Positions 59,201 through 64,000 of a stretch of 64,000 bases of DNA are shown piece by piece. Location: positions 1 to 64,000 of the forward strand of contig NZ_CP118754.2 of NCBI RefSeq assembly GCF_034480035.2, written 5' to 3'. The stretch is from Methanosphaera sp. ISO3-F5. Its GTDB lineage: Archaea; Methanobacteriota; Methanobacteria; Methanobacteriales; Methanobacteriaceae. How positions within the stretch are numbered: the stretch's first letter is position 1; every line of letters begins with the position of its first letter. The notes beneath the pieces are model-generated. The model was given only the letters and a program-made list of their open reading frames with translations, did not search any database and was not told where the DNA came from. The translations under genes and the position numbers were made by a program.

Positions 59201-60805
59201 ATTTATTATTATGCTTATTTCATGGCCTTCTAATGCTTTTATCTGGTCATCTACTAAAGTAACAGTTATTTTAAGGTTATCACCAATATCTACTTTACTG
59301 TTAGGGCTTAACTCGAGTGATAGGTATGTTGGGATAATTTTGTGTATTGTAAAATTATATCGTCCATTTTGATAGTTGTTTCCTTCACCCACATATTCTA
59401 ATACGATAACATTATCTTTTACTGATAAGTTACTGTTTTCAATTTCTACAATACTATTACCGTATTGAATCATGGCTTTTGTATCAATATTATCTGATTT
59501 AACAGTATAGTAGCCAGTGTTTACAGTTGTGTTATATATTGTTCTTAAAGTAACATTGACTGGGTAGTTGAATGTCATATTAGTAGTTGTTGTGATGTTT
59601 TGAACGTTGTCTCCAGTAATATTTACATCTAAATAGTTGTCAATATATGTGTTTCCATGAATATCAAGACTGACACTTTCACTGGCATCACTAAATAGCA
59701 TGTCACGGGTTTTATCTGTGTTGTTAATGAATATGTTGTCTTTTATGATTACAGTTTTACTGTTTGCTATATTTATTACATAGCCTGTTGGGTTAGTTAC
59801 TCGATTGTTTGTTATGTTGGAATCTGTTATGATTAGGTTTCCTCCAGTGTTTAGTATTGCTCCACCATTCCTATTTGCTGTGTTGTTGTCTAGTATTGAT
59901 TGTGTTATGATTAAATTTCCATGATTTTCTATTGCTCCACCATCATAAGTAATTGCATGACAGTTTGATATGTTGGAATTTGTAATGATTAGATTACTGG
60001 TACTGTGTGAGTTAATTATTACCCCACCAATTAATGCATCACTATTCTTTATCGTACTTTGTGTTATGCTTATGTTTCCATTGTTAATTATTGATCCTGC
60101 AAAGCTAGCATCATTGTTATCTAATGTACAGTTATATACTAGCATATTTCCGGAGTTATCTATTGCTCCTCCATTATGGTGTGCAGTGTTGTTTATTAGT
60201 ATGCTTTCTGTTATGTTAACGTTTCCAGCATAGTTTATTAGTGCTCCACCATTTTCTGTAACTGTGTTATTGAAAAGTATTGTTTTTGTAATGGTTAAGT
60301 TTCCATGATTTTCTATTGCTCCACTATCGTTGGCCCTACAGTTGGTTATTGTTATGTTATTGATGTTTACTATAGTTCCGGAGGGAATACTTATGAATTG
60401 CCATTGTTCATCTCCGTTGATTGTTTTATTGTTTCCGTTAATGTTTAATGTTTTTATTGTATTGTTTATTGTTGTTGTACCTTCTAGTATTATGTTGTTT
60501 TCTATGTTAATTGTTACTTCGGTTGATGTGTCGCTTGTTAATGTTTCGTGTAATGTGGTGTAGTTGTTTATGCTTATGGGTGCTGTTTTTGTGTTTTGTG
60601 TTGTGTTTTTTTTATTTATAATCTTGTTTTCTTTCTCGGTTTGTTTTACTTCTGTACTTGTTACTACTTTTTCTGGATTGTGTGTGGTTATTTCTATCGT
60701 GTTTGTTGTTTCGCTTGTTGTGTTGTTAGTGGCACTTACTATACTAATACTTAGAAATAATAGCAGTACTGTTAGTACTAGGAAATGTTTCCATTTTATC
60801 ATCAT
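56280..60805 (-). pseudogene. Adhesin-like protein (~1508 aa), split by one frameshift
   Basis: Two abutting frames (60805-58403 and 58397-56280) form one ALP. The first has a signal peptide (LLLFLSISIVSA), beta-helix repeats with GG(A/V)I (~100-330) and Ig-like domains, ending QYTVTILPTK at a TAA. In the next frame the same region reads NITNKISGMTIENNKTVNTT and continues as Ig-like domains, a coiled coil (IIEELNKSIQDLNKTIQDKE; ~57840-57540), and three Ig-like repeats. One base is missing near 58425; the whole length is one short of a multiple of three. Layout matches the intact 2090-aa ALP. Recent inactivation, switching or an indel error are all possible. Confidence 0.85.
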
Positions 60806-61109
60806 ATTTATCAGTTTTTATGATATTTTATTATTTTTATCTAGGTTTCTTTAATTATTATATTATAATAATATTTTTCATTAGAATCCGTTTTCTTGGT
60901 AATATTATATATGCAAAAAGAGTTATTAACTTTTTATTATATTATTTTTCGGGGGGTGTAAATGTGTGGAGAGTATTGTTTATTTTTTGGGTAAAAATTT
61001 TTTATTACTTACCCATTTTTGTCATGTTTGATATAGGTGTACTTGTTGATTTTACCCTTTTTTTATCATGCTTGGAAAAAGTACTGGAAAAAAAATATTT
61101 CTCATTTTA

Positions 61110-62024
61110 TTAAAATAGGTTTAGGTTACTTAGTTCGGATATTGCCTTGTTGTCATTGATTGTTGTATATATGGATGTTGTGCTTAGGTTACTGTGACCT
61201 AATAGGTTTTGTAGCGAGTTTAGGCTTATATTGTTTTCTAGTAGGTATATTGCATGTGCGTGTCTTAGTACGTGTGGTGTTACATAATCAGTATAGTTTG
61301 TATTATATTTTATATCAGTTTTTTTGCAGATGTCTCTTAGCAAGTATCTGACCTGGTTTGTTGTTAATGGCTTGTTATTGTTGTTTCTATATGAGTTTAT
61401 TAGGTATGGGTGATTGTTATGTTCGTTTTGTAGGTATGTTTTTATTTGTTTGTTTAGTTTGTATGGTATTAGTACGTGTCTTGTTTTGCTTCCTTTTCCT
61501 TTTATTGTTAGGATTTTGTTTTTTTCTTCATCTTCTGGTGATAGTTGGTAGTCTGTTACTTTTATGTTTACTAGTTCGTTTACTCTGAGTCCTGTGTAGA
61601 ATAATATTTTCAGTATGATTTCTTCTCTTTGGTCTTTGGTGTTTTCTAATAGTTTTTCCAGGTCTTGTATTGTTATGTATTTTCTGTCGTTGTATTTGTA
61701 TGCTCCTTTGAAGAGTTTGGGTTTGTTTGTTTTTATTTGGCAGTATCTGAGGAAGTATAATACTTTTTTTATGTATTGGTTTATTGTGTAGTTGCTTAGT
61801 TTGTCATTTGTTACGTTGTTTGTTTTTGTCATTAGGTAATTCAGGTATAAGTTGATTATTTTCCTATTATTGTCGTCTGTGATATAGGTGTGGTTGTTGT
61901 TTTTGCACCATCTTATGAAGTTTGAGATTATGATGTTATAATTTTTTTTGGTTGCATTGGATCTTGTGTTAAATTCTATGTTTATGAGATTGTCTTTTTC
62001 TATTAGTAGTTCTTCTATGTTCAT
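61110..62024 (-). CDS. Tyrosine recombinase/integrase
   Basis: A 304-aa tyrosine recombinase. N-terminal SAM-like core-binding domain (~15-100: ATKKNYNIIISNFIRWCKNN), then the catalytic domain with R147 (FYTGLRVNELV), K177 (IKGKGSKTRHV), H251-x2-R254 (TPHVLRHAHA), H277 (LLGHSNLSTT) and the nucleophile Y286 (SIYTTI). All catalytic residues are present. It could be a chromosome-resolving XerA-type enzyme or an element integrase; no attachment site or element boundary is seen nearby. It is divergent from the exporter gene. The upstream gap 60806-61109, to its left, holds no gene. Confidence 0.9.
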   Translation of the reverse strand: MNIEELLIEKDNLINIEFNTRSNATKKNYNIIISNFIRWCKNNNHTYITDDNNRKIINLYLNYLMTKTNNVTNDKLSNYTINQYIKKVLYFLRYCQIKTNKPKLFKGAYKYNDRKYITIQDLEKLLENTKDQREEIILKILFYTGLRVNELVNIKVTDYQLSPEDEEKNKILTIKGKGSKTRHVLIPYKLNKQIKTYLQNEHNNHPYLINSYRNNNNKPLTTNQVRYLLRDICKKTDIKYNTNYTDYVTPHVLRHAHAIYLLENNISLNSLQNLLGHSNLSTTSIYTTINDNKAISELSNLNLF

Positions 62025-62100
62025 ATAGCCACACCACCATGATAGTATTTTTTTTCCACCTTTTTTTTCTTGTTATTATATTTGTTCTAAAAATGTTATA

Positions 62101-62124
62101 TAGGTTACCTATATAAGTAACCTA
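62101..62124. promoter_or_regulatory. Palindrome over a box A ahead of the exporter gene
   Basis: TAGGTTAC and GTAACCTA are perfect inverted repeats enclosing CTATATAA, a box A-like sequence. A repressor bound here would cover the promoter. It lies between the recombinase and exporter starts, about 130 bases before the exporter ATG. Confidence 0.7.
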
Positions 62125-62253
62125 AATAAAAAAATGAGTAAAAACACAACTACAAAAAAAATAAAAAACAATTTAAAACACGAAAAAATAATCCATAAAA
62201 AATAAATAATAAGCATAACAGAATAAGCATAAATAGGAGGTTAATAAAAAAAA

Positions 62254-63648
62254 ATGAATACACATTTAAAAGACAAACAACAACTGTTAATACTGTTTAT
62301 ATTAGCGGCAAGCCTACTCACAGTAGCTCAATCAATCATCACAACAGGAATAGTATACCTGATGAGCGACTTTTCAGTATCATCAACACAGGCACAATGG
62401 TCATACTCAGCATTCCTACTAGTAGTAGGAGTAATGATACCCCTAAGTGCATACATATCACGAAAATATAGTGCAAGATCAATATTCTTCTTTTCCCTAA
62501 TCACATTTCTCATAGGCTCAATCATATGTTATTTCTCAACTTCAATGATAGTTCTAATTATAGGCAGAATTCTTCAAGCAGTTGGAAACGGAGTTATAAT
62601 GCCATACGTCCAAATATTACTGCTAAGAATCATCCCTGAAGAAAAATGGCAAACCTATATGGGAGTATATGGACTGGTAATGGCAATAGCACCAGTAATA
62701 GGTTCCTTTTTAGGAGGATTTGTCATAGCATTCTATGGCTGGAGAGAATTATTCTCATTCTTCACAATAGCAACAATAATCCTTATAATATTAGGAATAA
62801 TATTTGTAAAAGACAATACCCCAACAGAAGATTACCCATTGGACTACCTTTCTGTTATATTGTCAATAGTAGGATTTGCAGGAGTAATGCTTGGTTTCAC
62901 AAATGTTGCAGATTATGGATTCACACACTTATGGGTAATTTTACCAATGATAATAGGATTCATAACCATAATATTATTTGTAAAACGCCAATTTAAGTTA
63001 GAAAAACCTTTAGTTAACCTATCCGTACTTAAAAACAAGTATTTCCTGGTTGGAACAACTGTTATCTGCATTCTATTTGCAGGTTTAAATGCATGTACCG
63101 CACTTCTACCAGTATTCATACAGGGAATAGCATACAATTCTGCAATTATATCCGCTTCAGTACTCCTACCAGGTGGATTATTAATAATTGTCTTCAATAT
63201 AATCGGCCCATTACTTACAAACAGGATAGGAATCAAGAAGGTCCTGATTATAGGATGTGTCATATCCATTATAGGAATAATAACTATGATGTTCTATACC
63301 CAGAATTCATCCTTCGAGTTCATGACCATAACCCAGTCAATACGATATATAGGTATAGGTCTGATCCTGATGCCAGCAACAACATGGACTTTAACCATGG
63401 TATCCGACAAGGTTGAAGATGGAACTGCAGTCAACAATACTTTAAGACAGATTTTTGCAGCAATAGGATCATCAATGGGAATTGTTATACTGGCTATTCT
63501 GGCCGGAGGAAGCATAGGACATAATACTGCTTCAGTCATAGCATTCAATCAGACTTCCCTGATTTTACTAGTATTACATCTGGTCATACTTATTCTGACC
63601 ATACTATTTATTGATGAAAAAGATAAAATACTAATGCAAGATCCCTGA
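62254..63648 (+). CDS. MFS multidrug exporter, DHA2 (EmrB/QacA) type
   Basis: A 464-aa integral membrane protein with about 14 predicted helices. DHA2 family landmarks: LMSDFSVSSTQAQWSYSAFL, LVVGVMIPLSAYISRKYSAR (loop 2-3 motif A variant), GRILQAVGNGVIMPYVQILL, and the motif C antiporter segment AIAPVIGSFLGGFVIAFYGW. It likely exports toxic compounds against the proton gradient; substrate unknown. AGGAGG at 62235-62240 with the ATG at 62254 is a strong though slightly distant ribosome-binding site. The palindrome over its promoter suggests control by a local-acting repressor not in this window. A hairpin follows its stop. Confidence 0.9.
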   Translation: MNTHLKDKQQLLILFILAASLLTVAQSIITTGIVYLMSDFSVSSTQAQWSYSAFLLVVGVMIPLSAYISRKYSARSIFFFSLITFLIGSIICYFSTSMIVLIIGRILQAVGNGVIMPYVQILLLRIIPEEKWQTYMGVYGLVMAIAPVIGSFLGGFVIAFYGWRELFSFFTIATIILIILGIIFVKDNTPTEDYPLDYLSVILSIVGFAGVMLGFTNVADYGFTHLWVILPMIIGFITIILFVKRQFKLEKPLVNLSVLKNKYFLVGTTVICILFAGLNACTALLPVFIQGIAYNSAIISASVLLPGGLLIIVFNIIGPLLTNRIGIKKVLIIGCVISIIGIITMMFYTQNSSFEFMTITQSIRYIGIGLILMPATTWTLTMVSDKVEDGTAVNNTLRQIFAAIGSSMGIVILAILAGGSIGHNTASVIAFNQTSLILLVLHLVILILTILFIDEKDKILMQDP

Positions 63649-63661
63649 ACCCTAAACATAT

Positions 63662-63688
63662 TAGGAGATTAAAATGATTAATCTCCTA
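63662..63688 (+). terminator. Hairpin after the exporter gene
   Basis: TAGGAGATTAA and TTAATCTCCTA pair perfectly (11 bp) around AATGA, 13 bases after the exporter stop. The following bases are only moderately T-rich, so it could also be an RNA-stabilising 3' hairpin. Confidence 0.6.
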
Positions 63689-63737
63689 GTATTAAACTTC
63701 TTTATAATATTAAATTACCGACATCTTATTTTTTTAC

Positions 63738-63947
63738 TTATAAACTGGTCATAGTTTCAGTGCTTATAATTGATTTATAGAAAATTAAAAAGTTATTTCT
63801 TAACAGGGAATTCATATCATCCGCCAAGTCATAGGTATAACTGATTTTTTCAAAGAACCTCTTAGCTTTAACATAAAATTCTGGTTTATACTTTGTTTCA
63901 ATTACTTCAAATCTATCTTTTATAAAATAACGATTTAAGCTTAAATT
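63738..63947 (-). pseudogene. 3' fragment of an unrecognised gene
   Basis: An open frame of 70 codons with no usable start near its 5' end: NLSLNRYFIKDRFEVIETKY, EFYVKAKRFFEKISYTYDLA, NSLLRNNFLIFYKSIISTET. A stop lies directly upstream in frame. The helical composition is protein-like, but I cannot name a family. Probably a remnant. Confidence 0.35.
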
Positions 63948-64000
63948 TTAATAATCCGAGATATACTATGTTTATTATATAATATGCTCCCGATTATTTT

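Noticed and set aside
61110-63648. Recombinase plus exporter as an integrated element
   Set aside because: No attachment-site repeats, tRNA gene or phage genes are visible on either side, so an element boundary cannot be supported.

Overview
The window is about 64 kb of very AT-rich euryarchaeal DNA with strong ATA/AGA codon bias and ribosome-binding sites of the GGTG/GTGAT type. A single archaeal MCM helicase, a methanogenesis marker 8 protein, an anaerobic cobaltochelatase (CbiK) and a large set of adhesin-like proteins (ALPs) point to a gut methanogen of the Methanobacteriales. The extreme base composition fits Methanosphaera (M. stadtmanae or a close relative). That assignment is inference; no search was run.

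Layout. 1-2.3 kb: mcm and a small overlapping gene. 2.4-8.9 kb: accessory debris, with nucleotidyltransferase/HEPN pairs in decay, a DUF4143-type ATPase, and two copies of a small secreted-protein gene with a strongly conserved promoter and leader. 9-23 kb: a 1187-aa ALP, a DUF2283 gene pair, a dead IS flanked by 16-bp inverted repeats, a third (frameshifted) secreted-protein copy, and a 2090-aa ALP. 23-24.7 kb: an intact IS4-family element with 10-bp target duplications. 25-35 kb: more ordinary genes (cbiK, an NhaC-type antiporter plus a truncated duplicate, DUF3800, a flavoprotein, two HxlR regulators, marker 8). 35-61 kb: an ALP island on the minus strand, broken up by a group II intron, small secreted proteins, broken ATPases, and further nucleotidyltransferase/HEPN genes. 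61-64 kb: a tyrosine recombinase divergent from an EmrB/QacA-type exporter.

The most striking item is a complete group II intron (36271-38556) inside an ALP gene. Removing it restores one 945-codon reading frame. Its predicted exon-binding loops match the exon sequence that encodes the Gly-Gly-Ala-Ile motif repeated throughout ALP beta-helices, so the intron appears to have landed in a motif that recurs all over this gene family.

A second theme is single-base damage. At least two ALPs, two of three secreted-protein paralogues, a flavoprotein, a secreted cyclophilin-like protein and several nucleotidyltransferase/HEPN genes are each broken by one or a few small changes while the rest of the frame looks healthy. 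Together with 9-12 base G or C tracts between genes, this suggests switching or drift in surface and accessory genes, although sequencing indels cannot be excluded from this sequence alone.

A third theme is short intergenic repeats: clusters of the heptamer GTGCTAC (variant GTGCCAC), often arranged as GTAGCAC/GTGCTAC hairpins, and an AGTCTGTTT...AAACAGGCT stem element. No CRISPR array, tRNA or rRNA was seen.
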